A stretch of 64,000 bases of DNA from JAYENK01 sp034722035. Lineage in GTDB: Bacteria > Patescibacteriota > Patescibacteriia > Patescibacteriales > UBA12075. The stretch is taken from the NCBI GenBank assembly GCA_034722035.1, contig JAYENK010000029.1:21445-85444 (forward strand), read 5' to 3'. The stretch's first letter is position 1. The number at the start of each line of letters is the position of its first letter. The position numbers were made by a program, and so were the translations under genes. Below are positions 16,273-25,000 of the stretch, piece by piece. The notes under the pieces were generated by a model. The model worked only from the letters and a program-made list of their open reading frames with translations, was not told where the DNA came from and did no database searches.

Positions 16273-17502
16273 ATGATTAATGATAAAAAAATTGAAATAT
16301 TATCTCCAGCCGGGAACATGGAAAAAATGAAAACCGCTTTATCCTTTGGCGCGGACGCGGTTTATGCCGGAATTCCGGATTTTTCTTTGCGGGCCAGAAT
16401 TAATGATTTTGATATAAATAGAATTAAAGAGGCAACAGAATATTGTCATAAATTTAACAAAAAAATATATATTACAATAAATATTTTTGCGCACAATAAG
16501 CATATTGATAAATTGTCAGAATATATTAAAGATTTAAAAAAAATTAAAGTAGACGCACTAATTGTCTCTGATCCAGGAATTTTGATTTTAGTGAAAGAAG
16601 TATGGCCGGATGCGAAAATTCATCTTTCAACTCAGGCAAATTGTACAAACGCATCTGCAGTAAAATTTTGGCTGGCTCAAGGCGTTAAAAGAATTATTTT
16701 AGGGAGAGAAGTGACTCTGGAGGAAATTAAGGAAATTCACAAAGCAGTGCCTAAAATAGAACTTGAATATTTTGTGCATGGCGCAATGTGTATGGCTTAT
16801 TCCGGGCGTTGTTTTTTGTCCAAAGGATTTGTTGACCGCTCGGCTAATCTAGGAGACTGCGTTCAACCCTGTCGCTGGCGATATAAAATAAAAGCCGAAA
16901 ATTATAAAGAAGAATTCGAAATTGTGGAAGAAGAACATGGGTCTTATATTTTGAATTCTAAGGATTTGTGTCTACTTGAACATTTACAGGATTTAGCCAA
17001 AGCAGGGATAAGTAGTTTTAAGATTGAAGGACGAGCTAAGAGTGTTTATTATCAGGCAATTGTCGCTGGAATATATTCCAGTGCGAGTAAAAAAAATATT
17101 AGTTTTTATAAAAAAGAGCTTGAAACAAAATTAGTGCATCGGGGATACGCCAAGGGATTTTTATTGGGCGAAAAAGCTGAACAAAACATAGAAAGTTCGC
17201 ATAATAAATGCTCTTGGGAGTTTTGCGGACAAGTATATTCAATTAAAAATGAAAAATTAAAAATTAAGGATTATGATAATAAAAATCTTGTTTTAATTAA
17301 AGTTCATAATTCTTTGAAGGTGGGGGACAGGGTAGAGATGGTTCGGCCGAAATATGATATAATAAAAATGAAAGTTGATAAAATTTGGGATGCCGAAATG
17401 AAAGAAGAATTACAAGAAGCGCATGGGGGACAAAATAAAAAAGTGTTTTTGGAAGTTGAAGAAAAAGTACCGGAATACAGTGTAATAAGAAGAAAAATTT
17501 AA
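16273..17502 (+). CDS. U32-family peptidase / tRNA hydroxylation-type protein
   Basis: The protein (410 residues from ATG 16273) matches the U32 family: N-terminal EILSPAGNMEKMKTALSFGA, a TIM-barrel-like body, and the signature EYFVHGAMCMAYSGRCFLS near residue 167-185 with nearby Cys residues in GDCVQPCRW that bind an iron-sulfur cluster in characterised relatives. Relatives such as TrhP and RlhA act in tRNA or rRNA hydroxylation, others are called collagenase-like. The longer reading from GTG at 16252 starts inside the palindrome and is rejected. An AT-rich dispersed repeat lies in frame near residue 324 (SIKNEKLKIKDYD). Confidence 0.88.
   Translation: MINDKKIEILSPAGNMEKMKTALSFGADAVYAGIPDFSLRARINDFDINRIKEATEYCHKFNKKIYITINIFAHNKHIDKLSEYIKDLKKIKVDALIVSDPGILILVKEVWPDAKIHLSTQANCTNASAVKFWLAQGVKRIILGREVTLEEIKEIHKAVPKIELEYFVHGAMCMAYSGRCFLSKGFVDRSANLGDCVQPCRWRYKIKAENYKEEFEIVEEEHGSYILNSKDLCLLEHLQDLAKAGISSFKIEGRAKSVYYQAIVAGIYSSASKKNISFYKKELETKLVHRGYAKGFLLGEKAEQNIESSHNKCSWEFCGQVYSIKNEKLKIKDYDNKNLVLIKVHNSLKVGDRVEMVRPKYDIIKMKVDKIWDAEMKEELQEAHGGQNKKVFLEVEEKVPEYSVIRRKI
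17241..17269 (+). repeat. AT-rich repeat inside the U32 gene
   Basis: AATTAAAAATGAAAAATTAAAAATTAAGGA is the same repeat family as at 7880, here translated as the stretch IKNEKLKIKD within an otherwise conserved enzyme. Confidence 0.55.
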
Positions 17503-17513
17503 TTTGTTTTTTT

Positions 17514-18095
17514 ATGCTTTCATATTTAAAAGGAACAATCCAAAATAAAGGTAAAGGCTACGTGATCGTTTTAACCGGTGATATCGGCTATAAAATTTAT
17601 GTGAATGACAGTATTTATGCGGAATTAGGCATTAATCAAGCCATTGAGTTTTATATTTTCCATAACGTAAAAGAAGATGCTTCTGATCTTTATGGTTTTT
17701 ATCATATGGACCAGTTGGAAATGTTTGAGCTTCTGCTTTCGATTAGCGGCGTTGGTCCCAAGTCGGCTATGGCAACACTCGGAATTGCCAGTATAGAGGA
17801 CATCAAAGAATCAATAAGCCGAGGTGATTCATCTTTATTGATTAAAGTTTCCGGTATTGGCAAAAAGACGGCGGAGCGGATTGTTTTGGAGCTTAGGGAT
17901 AAGATTATTCAGATAGCAGATGACAGACAACAGGCAACAGACAACAAAAGCATTCAAGCCTCGTCTGATGAAATTGACGCATTAATGGCACTTGGTTATT
18001 CGTTGCAACAGGCGAGAGAGGCGCTTAAGAAAATTGATGTTTCGATTAAGGATAGCGGGCAGAGGATTAAGGAGGCGCTTAAGGGGTTGGGGTAG
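17514..18095 (+). CDS. ruvA: Holliday junction DNA helicase subunit RuvA
   Basis: RuvA binds four-way junctions and guides the RuvB motor during branch migration. Domain I (OB fold, residues 1-63), domain II with two helix-hairpin-helix motifs (ISGVGPKSAMATLG near 80, VSGIGKKTAERIVLELRDK near 115) and domain III (DEIDALMALGYSLQQAREAL near 155) are all present in 193 residues. The flexible linker between II and III is encoded by an imperfect ACAGACAACAG microsatellite (17930-17950). No ruvB or ruvC is seen in the window. Starts 11 bases after the U32 gene. Confidence 0.96.
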   Translation: MLSYLKGTIQNKGKGYVIVLTGDIGYKIYVNDSIYAELGINQAIEFYIFHNVKEDASDLYGFYHMDQLEMFELLLSISGVGPKSAMATLGIASIEDIKESISRGDSSLLIKVSGIGKKTAERIVLELRDKIIQIADDRQQATDNKSIQASSDEIDALMALGYSLQQAREALKKIDVSIKDSGQRIKEALKGLG

Positions 18096-18096
18096 C

Positions 18097-18126
18097 CAAT
18101 TAAAAATTAGGAATTAAAAATTAAGA
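18097..18126 (+). repeat. AT-rich dispersed repeat between ruvA and the FemAB gene
   Basis: CAATTAAAAATTAGGAATTAAAAATTAAGA fills the whole gap between the two genes and supplies the bases just before the ATG, leaving no Shine-Dalgarno. Confidence 0.65.
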
Positions 18127-19086
18127 ATGCGGGTAGTCGAAGTTAGTAGGGCAGAATTAAATAGTTTTACAGCATCACAGAAACGTTCTCAGTTTTTGCA
18201 GTCTTGGGAATGGGGGGAGTTTCAGGAGAGAACGGGGAAAAAAGTGATTCGATTGGGGTTTGAAGATGATGATAAATTGTTTTTTGCGTTTACTTTAATT
18301 AAAAACAATTTACCCTTAGGGATGAATTATTTTTATTCCCCAAGAGTTGGTGTCGAAAGTTTAAACAAGGAACAAGTAGAGCTTGTCTTTAAGGAAATAA
18401 AAAAGATTGCAAAAAAAGAAAAAATATTATTTTTTAGACTAGATTTAAATAAAAATTTAAAATTTAAAATTTTAAATTTTAAATTTAAAAAGACTATTCA
18501 TGTTCAACCTGAAAAAACTTTAATTTTAAATATATCTAGATCAGGGGAGGAGCTACTCCAAAGCATGCATAAAAAAACCAGATATAATATCAGACTAGCT
18601 GAAAAGAAGGGCGTGACAGTGAGGCAGGCGAGCGAAGCAGATTTTAATGTTTGGTGGAATATTATGAAGGAAACCAAAGAAAGAGATAATTTTCGTTTGT
18701 ATTCTAAGGAGCATTATAAGAAAATGCTAAAAATTAATATTATCAAATTATATATCGCTGAATTTCAGGAGAAAATAATTGCTGGAAACATAATCGCATC
18801 TTTTGGTGACATGGCAACTTATGTTCATGGCGCGTCGTCTAATAAATATCGTAATGTGATGGCACCGTATTTATTGCAATGGGAAGCAATTAAAATAGCA
18901 AAAGAGCAGGGTTGTAAATGCTATGATTTTTATGGAATTGATGAAGATAAATGGCCGGGAGTAACACGCTTTAAACAGGGGTTTTCCGGAGAAGAAATAA
19001 TTTATCCCGGAACTTTTGATTTGATTTATTATGATTTTTATTATAATTTATATCAATTATTAAGAAAAATTAGAAGAATGGTGTAA
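18127..19086 (+). CDS. FemAB/FemX-like peptidoglycan bridge aminoacyltransferase
   Basis: FemX-type enzymes add amino acids from aminoacyl-tRNA to the lipid II peptide. The 319-residue protein has the double GNAT layout, with FLQSWEWGEFQERTGKKV near the N-terminus, MHKKTRYNIRLAEKKGV near 155, and the C-terminal YDFYGIDEDKWPGVTRFKQG, which is the family signature. Its presence suggests a cross-linked peptide bridge in the wall. The sequence LNKNLKFKILNFKFKKT (about residues 106-122) comes from an inserted AT-rich repeat. The ATG directly follows another AT-rich repeat tract, so a slightly different start is possible. Confidence 0.88.
   Translation: MRVVEVSRAELNSFTASQKRSQFLQSWEWGEFQERTGKKVIRLGFEDDDKLFFAFTLIKNNLPLGMNYFYSPRVGVESLNKEQVELVFKEIKKIAKKEKILFFRLDLNKNLKFKILNFKFKKTIHVQPEKTLILNISRSGEELLQSMHKKTRYNIRLAEKKGVTVRQASEADFNVWWNIMKETKERDNFRLYSKEHYKKMLKINIIKLYIAEFQEKIIAGNIIASFGDMATYVHGASSNKYRNVMAPYLLQWEAIKIAKEQGCKCYDFYGIDEDKWPGVTRFKQGFSGEEIIYPGTFDLIYYDFYYNLYQLLRKIRRMV
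18451..18491 (+). repeat. AT-rich palindromic repeat inside the FemAB-like gene
   Basis: Alternating AAATTT and TTTAAA units (AAAATTTAAAATTTAAAATT and its inverse) form a self-complementary tract that is translated in frame as NLKFKILNFKFKK. Confidence 0.6.
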
Positions 19087-19142
19087 TTTTTTCAATCAAT
19101 TCTCTTAATTATAAGCAATATTAGTCTATTTTGAGTTTGCTA

Positions 19143-19171
19143 TTGACAAAAATTAGGTTTTAGTATATAAT
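19143..19171 (+). promoter_or_regulatory. Perfect-consensus sigma-70 promoter of the 19308 cassette
   Basis: TTGACA (19143-19148), exactly 17 bases, then TATAAT (19166-19171). This is the best promoter in the window. Expected start is about 19178, giving a leader of about 130 bases before the ATG at 19308. Confidence 0.8.
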
Positions 19172-19223
19172 ATAAAATCTAGAAAAGCTCTTTTATATTT
19201 TAAATTTATTTTATTTTTGTAAC

Positions 19224-19300
19224 GACAAAGCCATGGTGGTCTTTGTCAGTTAATATATATAATCTGCGCCGCTTATATGGTGGCCGCAACAAAAAGGAGG
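19224..19300 (+). promoter_or_regulatory. Structured 5' leader with two hairpins and a strong Shine-Dalgarno
   Basis: Hairpin 1 pairs GACAAAGCCA with TGGTCTTTGTC (19224-19247, one bulged T). Hairpin 2 pairs TGCGCCGC with GTGGCCGCA (19265-19289, one bulge, one G-U). The SD AAGGAGG at 19294-19300 follows, 7 bases before the ATG. Most other genes in the window have no such SD, so this leader is probably regulatory or foreign in origin. Confidence 0.5.
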
Positions 19301-19307
19301 ACTTGTA

Positions 19308-19973
19308 ATGAGGAAAGCAACCCTTAATCAGGTAGTAAAGATTTTGTCTATTTTTGACGATACTCCCGTTGAACAAATACAGGAGATCTTGGGATCTGGT
19401 TTTTTGGAGGACATTCGTGATGCAGATATCAAAGAGGTTAATCGAAGTTTGTTTCGTAAAATGCTTGGTCTTAAGCCCTTGCATGTAACTAAGGACAAGT
19501 TGTTTCTCCGACTCATTTCCGATGAGTCGTTGGCTGTTAAAGCCACAGACAAAAAGAGAATCATTGCGGAAGCGAATGATGTGTTTAAATGGGTTGATCC
19601 TGATTTTAAAAACTGGGGAGCGGACGAGGTTGGGTCGGAAACAGATAAAATTCCTACGTATATGTATGAAATGGAGAAAAATGGCAAGTTCCAAGAATTG
19701 TTTGGTTCGATCGGTGATATCAAAAAAATCTGTTTTACTCAGGAACAGATTATAAGTTTTGTAGAGAAGAGGAATAGGTTTTGGACTGACAGATATGCAA
19801 TATTTTTTTTGTTTAGGTCTAAAAACACGAATTTTGAAAATACTCCTTTGGGAGAATTTTTCGTCGCCTGCGTGAGCATGGTCTCCGTCGGCCTCTACGT
19901 CTACGTACGCCAGCTCCAGGACTCTTACGTCTGGGATTCTGGGCGCCGGCACCGGGTGGTCGTTCCGCAATAG
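19308..19973 (+). CDS. Cassette hypothetical protein with GC-rich 3' end
   Basis: I do not recognise a named family for this 221-residue protein. It is soluble, with a helical charged first half (VNRSLFRKMLGL, VKATDKKRIIAEANDVFKW) and a C-terminal beta-rich part reading GEFFVACVSMVSVGLYVYV, VWDSGRRHRVVVPQ. From about base 19856 to the stop the codons switch to G/C third positions (GTC, GCC, CTC, TAC, CGC), in contrast to the AT-rich first 550 bases, so the gene is a mosaic. It has its own consensus promoter, structured leader, SD and terminator, that is, it is a self-contained unit. Directly behind lies a reverse-transcriptase remnant, which raises the possibility of a retroelement target gene. 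Function unknown. Confidence 0.75.
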   Translation: MRKATLNQVVKILSIFDDTPVEQIQEILGSGFLEDIRDADIKEVNRSLFRKMLGLKPLHVTKDKLFLRLISDESLAVKATDKKRIIAEANDVFKWVDPDFKNWGADEVGSETDKIPTYMYEMEKNGKFQELFGSIGDIKKICFTQEQIISFVEKRNRFWTDRYAIFFLFRSKNTNFENTPLGEFFVACVSMVSVGLYVYVRQLQDSYVWDSGRRHRVVVPQ

Positions 19974-19980
19974 TGGATGT

Positions 19981-20023
19981 TCCCTCGAATTCTTTAACAC
20001 TTGGAATTCGGGGGATTTTTTTT
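19981..20023 (+). terminator. Strong intrinsic terminator of the cassette gene
   Basis: TCCCTCGAATTC (19981-19992) pairs with GAATTCGGGGGA (20004-20015) over 12 positions with one G-U, loop of 11 bases, followed by T8 (20016-20023). It closes the cassette 7 bases after the stop codon. Confidence 0.85.
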
Positions 20024-20037
20024 GTAATAATGTAGTC

Positions 20038-20259
20038 TTTCAAAAAATTCTTGGTTACGGCTTTGGGTTGAGATTGCTCGAAAATATTTTGAGAACCAAA
20101 ACTAAAAAGCGAATGTTTAATAAAGTTTCTAAAAAATATGAATTATTGCAAAAGGATTTGTTGCCAGAAGAATAGTATTATCAAAGTATTGAATCTTATT
20201 TAGGAATGTTAAAACATTGCAACGGACATAATATTGCAGAAATATTAAAAAAATATTAA
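20038..20259 (+). pseudogene. Reverse transcriptase C-terminal remnant
   Basis: Read in the frame of base 20038 this stretch gives ILGYGFGLRLLENILRTKTKKRMFNKV, then KYELLQKDLLPEE, an in-frame TAG (20173-20175), then YYQSIESYLGMLKHCNGHNI and a stop at 20257. The LGY...LRTKTK.RMF block and the S(Y/W)LG..KH.N tail are the end of the palm/thumb region of retron- and DGR-type reverse transcriptases. The catalytic YADD part and everything before it are missing, so only about 73 codons remain. The remnant begins right after the cassette terminator. It could be the leftover of a diversity-generating retroelement or of a related RT element cut by insertion of the cassette. Confidence 0.7.
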
Positions 20260-20266
20260 GATGTGT

Positions 20267-20272
20267 TATAAT
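20267..20272 (+). promoter_or_regulatory. -10 element of the MurE-like gene
   Basis: TGTGTTATAATG contains a TATAAT with an upstream TG, 37 bases before the ATG at 20310. No clear -35 is seen. Confidence 0.45.
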
Positions 20273-20309
20273 GTAAATAATGATAATTTTAATATTATAA
20301 ATTATAGCT

Positions 20310-21701
20310 ATGGAAATAATTTTAAATATAATTAAAAAAATAATTCCAAATAGATTATTCAAGGCGCTGCAACCTTGTTACCATTTTATTTTTTCTTATT
20401 TGGCGGCTTTATTTTATTCTTTCCCGTCGGAAAAATTGATTGTGATCGGCGTTACCGGTACGACCGGCAAGACCACTAGCGTTTATTTGATTGCCAAAAT
20501 GTTTGAGTCGGCCGGAATAAAGACCGGATTCACTTCAACTGCCATTTTTAATGACGGTAAAAAAGAGTGGAATAATGATAAGAAAATGACAATGCTGGGG
20601 CGTTTTTTTACACAAAAATTATTGCGTAATATGTTACGCAATAAATGCCGGGTCGCGATTGTGGAGACTACTTCTGAAGGGATCAGACAATTTAGGCATC
20701 GATTTATTAATTATGACATTGCAGTCTTTACCGGCTTGTACGAAGAGCATATTGATTCACATGGCAGTTTTAAAAATTACAAAAAGGCCAAGGGTCAATT
20801 ATTTGAGCACTTAAAAAAAAGCAAGACAAAATATATTGATAATAATCGGCGAGTAGTGGCGCCAAAAAGCGGTTTTAAAAAAATTGATTTAAACCGCGTA
20901 AAAAAAACAATAATTGCTAATGGCGATGACGAATACGCGGATTATTTTTTACAATTTGTTGCTGATAGAAAGATTGTTTACAGCAATGATGAAAATAAAA
21001 ATTTTAAAGATAATTTTAAAGTAATAAATTATTCCGGCCTTAAATCTGATGCAAGCGGGGTGAGCTTTAAAGTTTTAAATATGAAATTAAAATTAAAAAT
21101 GCTTGGTGCGTTTAACGCCATAAATGCTATGAACGCGATTAGTGTCGGTTTTGCCTTAGATTTAAATAAGCAAGCAATAAAGAAAGGGGTGGAAAGCGTT
21201 ACAGGTGTAGCCGGTCGTTTGGAGAAAATCAATGAAGGACAAAATTTTATCGCTATTGTTGATTATGCTTTTGAGCCCAAAGCCCTCAAGAAATTATATG
21301 ATGTTTTGGATAAAATTCCGCATAAAAATATTGTTCATGTTCTGGGTTCGGCCGGAGGCGGACGTGATTTGGCGCGTCGACCAAAATTGGGAGAAATTGC
21401 TGGCAAGAAAGCCAAGTATGCTATTGTCACTAACGAAGACCCTTATGACGATGATCCGGAGATTATTATTGACCAGGTGGCATTGGGAGCGGAGAATGTT
21501 GGAAAAAAAATAAATTTTGATTTGTTTAAAATTCTTGACAGGAAACAAGCAATTAAAAAAGCACTTAGCTTAGTAGAGGATAATGATATATTAATTATTA
21601 CCGGCAAAGGCAATGAACAGGCTATTTGTGTGGCTAATAGCAAGAAAATTCCTTGGGATGACAGAGAAGTATTAAAAAAAATAATTAGGAATAAAAAATA
21701 G
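20310..21701 (+). CDS. murE: MurE-like Mur ligase
   Basis: Mur ligases add amino acids to UDP-MurNAc peptides with ATP. The central domain carries the P-loop GVTGTTGKTT at residues 47-56, ETTSEGIRQ near 117 and a conserved HID/HGSF..Y..AK region near 149-160; the C-terminal domain has GSAGGGRD near 348 and ITGKGNEQ near 432. It is most like MurE (third residue ligase). The DAP-specific DNPR motif is replaced by NEDPYDDDP near residue 373, so the amino acid added may not be meso-DAP. The usual N-terminal domain is shortened and replaced by a hydrophobic stretch. 463 residues. Together with the FemAB-like gene it supports a peptidoglycan wall. Confidence 0.75.
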   Translation: MEIILNIIKKIIPNRLFKALQPCYHFIFSYLAALFYSFPSEKLIVIGVTGTTGKTTSVYLIAKMFESAGIKTGFTSTAIFNDGKKEWNNDKKMTMLGRFFTQKLLRNMLRNKCRVAIVETTSEGIRQFRHRFINYDIAVFTGLYEEHIDSHGSFKNYKKAKGQLFEHLKKSKTKYIDNNRRVVAPKSGFKKIDLNRVKKTIIANGDDEYADYFLQFVADRKIVYSNDENKNFKDNFKVINYSGLKSDASGVSFKVLNMKLKLKMLGAFNAINAMNAISVGFALDLNKQAIKKGVESVTGVAGRLEKINEGQNFIAIVDYAFEPKALKKLYDVLDKIPHKNIVHVLGSAGGGRDLARRPKLGEIAGKKAKYAIVTNEDPYDDDPEIIIDQVALGAENVGKKINFDLFKILDRKQAIKKALSLVEDNDILIITGKGNEQAICVANSKKIPWDDREVLKKIIRNKK

Positions 21702-21792
21702 CTTTTTTCGCTAATTGTGGATAAATTAGTTTTATTGTATTTTTTTTAAATACTAGCAAAAAATAGCTAATAATAAAAGTTTATTATTGGTA

Positions 21793-21870
21793 TTGACAAG
21801 ATTAGCTTTAATTGGTAATATATTAAAGCTTGTTTAGGTATTTGACAAAATATCGTTTTTTTGTTAAATA
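21793..21870 (+). promoter_or_regulatory. Tandem promoters upstream of rpoB
   Basis: P1: TTGACA at 21793-21798, 17 bases, TAATAT at 21816-21821. P2: TTGACA at 21842-21847, 17 bases, TAAATA at 21865-21870. Both point to rpoB and would give leaders of about 185 and 135 bases. Confidence 0.6.
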
Positions 21871-21880
21871 ATCCCCCGTG

Positions 21881-21980
21881 TGCTTTTATTATTAAAAGCA
21901 AGATCAGTGAAAAATTGCTTGCTTAATTAAATAAAAATCAATATAAAACTCAAAGCCAATAACTGGCCTTGAGCTTTTTT
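21881..21980 (+). promoter_or_regulatory. rpoB leader: competing hairpins and attenuator-like terminator
   Basis: TGCTTTTA and TAAAAGCA (21881-21900) form a hairpin with a 4-base loop. The right arm AAGCAAG (21896-21902) can instead pair with CTTGCTT (21918-21924), so two mutually exclusive folds exist. Further on, CTCAAAGCC (21949-21957) pairs with GGCCTTGAG (21965-21973; one mismatch) and is followed by C and T6, an intrinsic-terminator shape 31 bases before the rpoB ATG. The remainder of this 310-base gap (21702-21792 and 21981-22011) shows only AT-rich sequence. Confidence 0.55.
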
Positions 21981-22011
21981 GCTTTCAATAAAAAATATAA
22001 TTTAAATATTT

Positions 22012-25000
22012 ATGATAAAGATTGCAGCACGAAAATTTTTTAATAATAATAGATCGGCGATGCCCATGCCTGATTTAACTGAAATTCAAAAAAATTCTTA
22101 CGATTGGTTTTTACGTGAAGGTCTTAAGGATCTTTTTGATGAAATTTCTCCCATTACTGATTTTATTGGTCGGAATTTGGAGCTTAATTTTTTAGAGTAT
22201 TTTTTAGATGAACCTAAATTTAATGAAAGTGAAAGTCGGGCAAAAAATGTCACTTACGAAGTGCCTTTGCGTGTTAAAATTCAGTTGGCGAATAAACGCA
22301 CCGGGCAAAAAAATGAGCAAGAAGTATTTTTGGGCGATTTCCCTTTAATGACAGATAATGGCACTTTTATTGTTAATGGTATTGAGCGTGTGGTTGTATC
22401 GCAGTTAATTCGTAGCTCCGGTGTTATTTTTACTTCGGAAATGAATAAAAATATAAAGACTTATGGCGCAAAAATAATTCCAAATCGTGGTGCTTGGCTC
22501 GAAATTGAGACTGACGCGAATAAGGTGCTATGGGTAAGGATTGATCGGAAAAGAAAGGTGGCGGTTACTTCATTGCTTCGGGCTTTTGGCATTAGCAGTG
22601 ATGAAGAAATTATTGATTTGTTTAAAGAAGCGGATATGGTTAACAATGAATCAGCCGGTTATATTGAGGCTACAATTAATAAGGATTTGGCTAAAAATGA
22701 GGCTGAAGGATTAAAAGAAGTGTACAAAAGAATTCGTCCTGGGGATTTAGCCACGACTGATAACGCCAGGCAGTTGATTCATTCGATGTTTTTTCGTTTT
22801 GATCGTTATGATTTTGATCGGGTCGGACGCTATAAATTAAATCGTCGTTTTAATCTCGATATTCCCAACAACAAAGAAACCAGAATACTTCGGCGAGAAG
22901 ATTTGATCGAAATAATTAGAGAAGTAATTCGTTTGAATATTAGCAAGGAGCAAGAGGACGACATCGATCATTTGGGGAATAGGCGCGTACGTGCAATTGG
23001 CGAACTTATTCAAAATAAATTTCGCGTAGGACTAGCTCGGATGGAACGTATTATTAAAGACAGGATGAGTACAGCTGACATTAATATAATTACTCCGAAT
23101 AAATTAATTAACGCCAGACCGGTTATTTCGATTGTAAAGGAATTTTTTATGTCATCACAGTTGTCTCAATTTATGGACCAAACCAACCCTTTAGCTGAAC
23201 TCGAGCACAAACGTCGTTTGTCTGCCATGGGTCCGGGAGGGTTAACCAGAGAACGGGCCGGTTTTGATGTGCGTGATGTGCACACTACTCATTATGGACG
23301 TATTTGTCCGATTGCAACTCCGGAAGGGCCGAATATCGGTCTTGTGGGGCATTTGGCCTCTTTTGCCAAATTAAATAATTATGGTTTTTTGGAGGCGCCC
23401 TATTATCGCGTTTTGCACGATGTTCAAAACGAAGAAGATATTTTACTTGATAAGATTGTCCGAGAGGATATTTGTGAAATTAAAGACTCCGGTAAAGAAG
23501 GAAAAATTATTGTTAAGGCTGGTGAGCGAATAACAGAAAAAACAGCAAAAAAAATAAAAAAATCAGTTTCGGCTGATAAGCTAATTCCGATTAAGCCAAT
23601 AATGACCGATGAAATTGTATATTTGGACGCATTCAATGAAGAAAAATATATTACCGCAGCCGCAACCACTCCGATTGATGAGGACGGCTATTTTTTAATT
23701 GATAAATGTGAGGTAAGAAAATATGGCAACCCGGGGACAGCCGAAGTTAGTACAATTGATTTTATCAGTGTCGCGGCAAATCAGATTATTTCAATCGCAA
23801 CTTCGTTAATTCCTTTTATGGAGCACGATGACGGACAAAGAGCTCTGATGGGAACAAACATGCAACGACAGGCCGTGCCGTTGATATCGGCTGAAGCTCC
23901 AATAGTCGGAACTGGTGTTGAAGCTAGAGCCGCACTTGATTCCGGGCATGTAGTTATTGCATCGGAAGACGGAGAAATCGCAAAAGTGGATTCGGCAAAT
24001 ATTGAATTTAAGACAAAAAAGGGTAAAACAATTAATTACTCTCTTACTAAATTTTTAAGATCTAATGCCTCGACTTGTATCAATCAGCGTCCCTTGGTTA
24101 ATGTTGGGCAGAAAATAAAGAAAGGAGACGTTTTGACCGACGGTCCTTCAATTGATAAAGGTGAATTGGCGCTTGGTAAAAATGTCTTAGTTGCCTTTAT
24201 GTCGTGGGAAGGCTTTAATTATGAAGACGCGGTGATTGTTTCGGAAAGATTAGTCAGAGAGGATGTTTATTCATCAATTCATATTGAAAATTACAAAATT
24301 GATGTGCGTGATACAAAATTGGGCGCAGAACTTATTACCGGTGATATTCCAAATATTGGTGAAGAAAAATTAAAAGATTTGGATGAAAAAGGAATTATTC
24401 GTATTGGCGCCGAAGTTTCATCCGGAGATATTTTGGTTGGTAAAATTACACCTAAAGGTGAAACCGAATTATCGGCTGAAGAAAAGTTGCTTAGAGCAAT
24501 TTTTGGTGAAAAAGCCAAGGATGTGCGCGACTCATCTTTGTATTTAGAGCATGGTGAACATGGTAAGGTGGTTGATGTGAAGATATTTTCTCGTGAAGAC
24601 GGGGATAAGTTATCAGCCGGAGTACTACAATCAATTCAAGTGACAGTAGCCAATTTACGTAAGATTCAAGCCGGAGATAAAATGGCCGGACGTCATGGAA
24701 ATAAGGGGGTTATTTCTAAAATTGTACCGACCGAAGATATGCCGTATATGGAGGACGGAACGCCGATTGATATTATTTTGTCCCCCTTAGGCGTTATTTC
24801 CCGTATGAATCTTGGACAAACCCTGGAAACCCACCTTGGTTTTGCCGCTAAAAAACTAGGCTATACCGTAGCAACTCCGCCCCTTAACGGGTTAAGCGAA
24901 AAACAGATTAAAGGAGAATTGGAAAAAGCCGGTTTACCGACTGATGGCAAAATAACTCTTTATGATGGCAAAACCGGGACCGCTTTTGACAACAAGATAA

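Noticed and set aside
19206..20000. Long antisense open frame (264 codons) opposite the cassette gene
   Set aside because: No recognisable motif, no SD, and its translation is explained by codon composition of the opposite strand; the plus-strand gene has promoter, SD and terminator.
20038..20259. Group II intron
   Set aside because: No domain V-like hairpin or maturase X/En domain seen; only the RT end remains, so the element type cannot be set to an intron.
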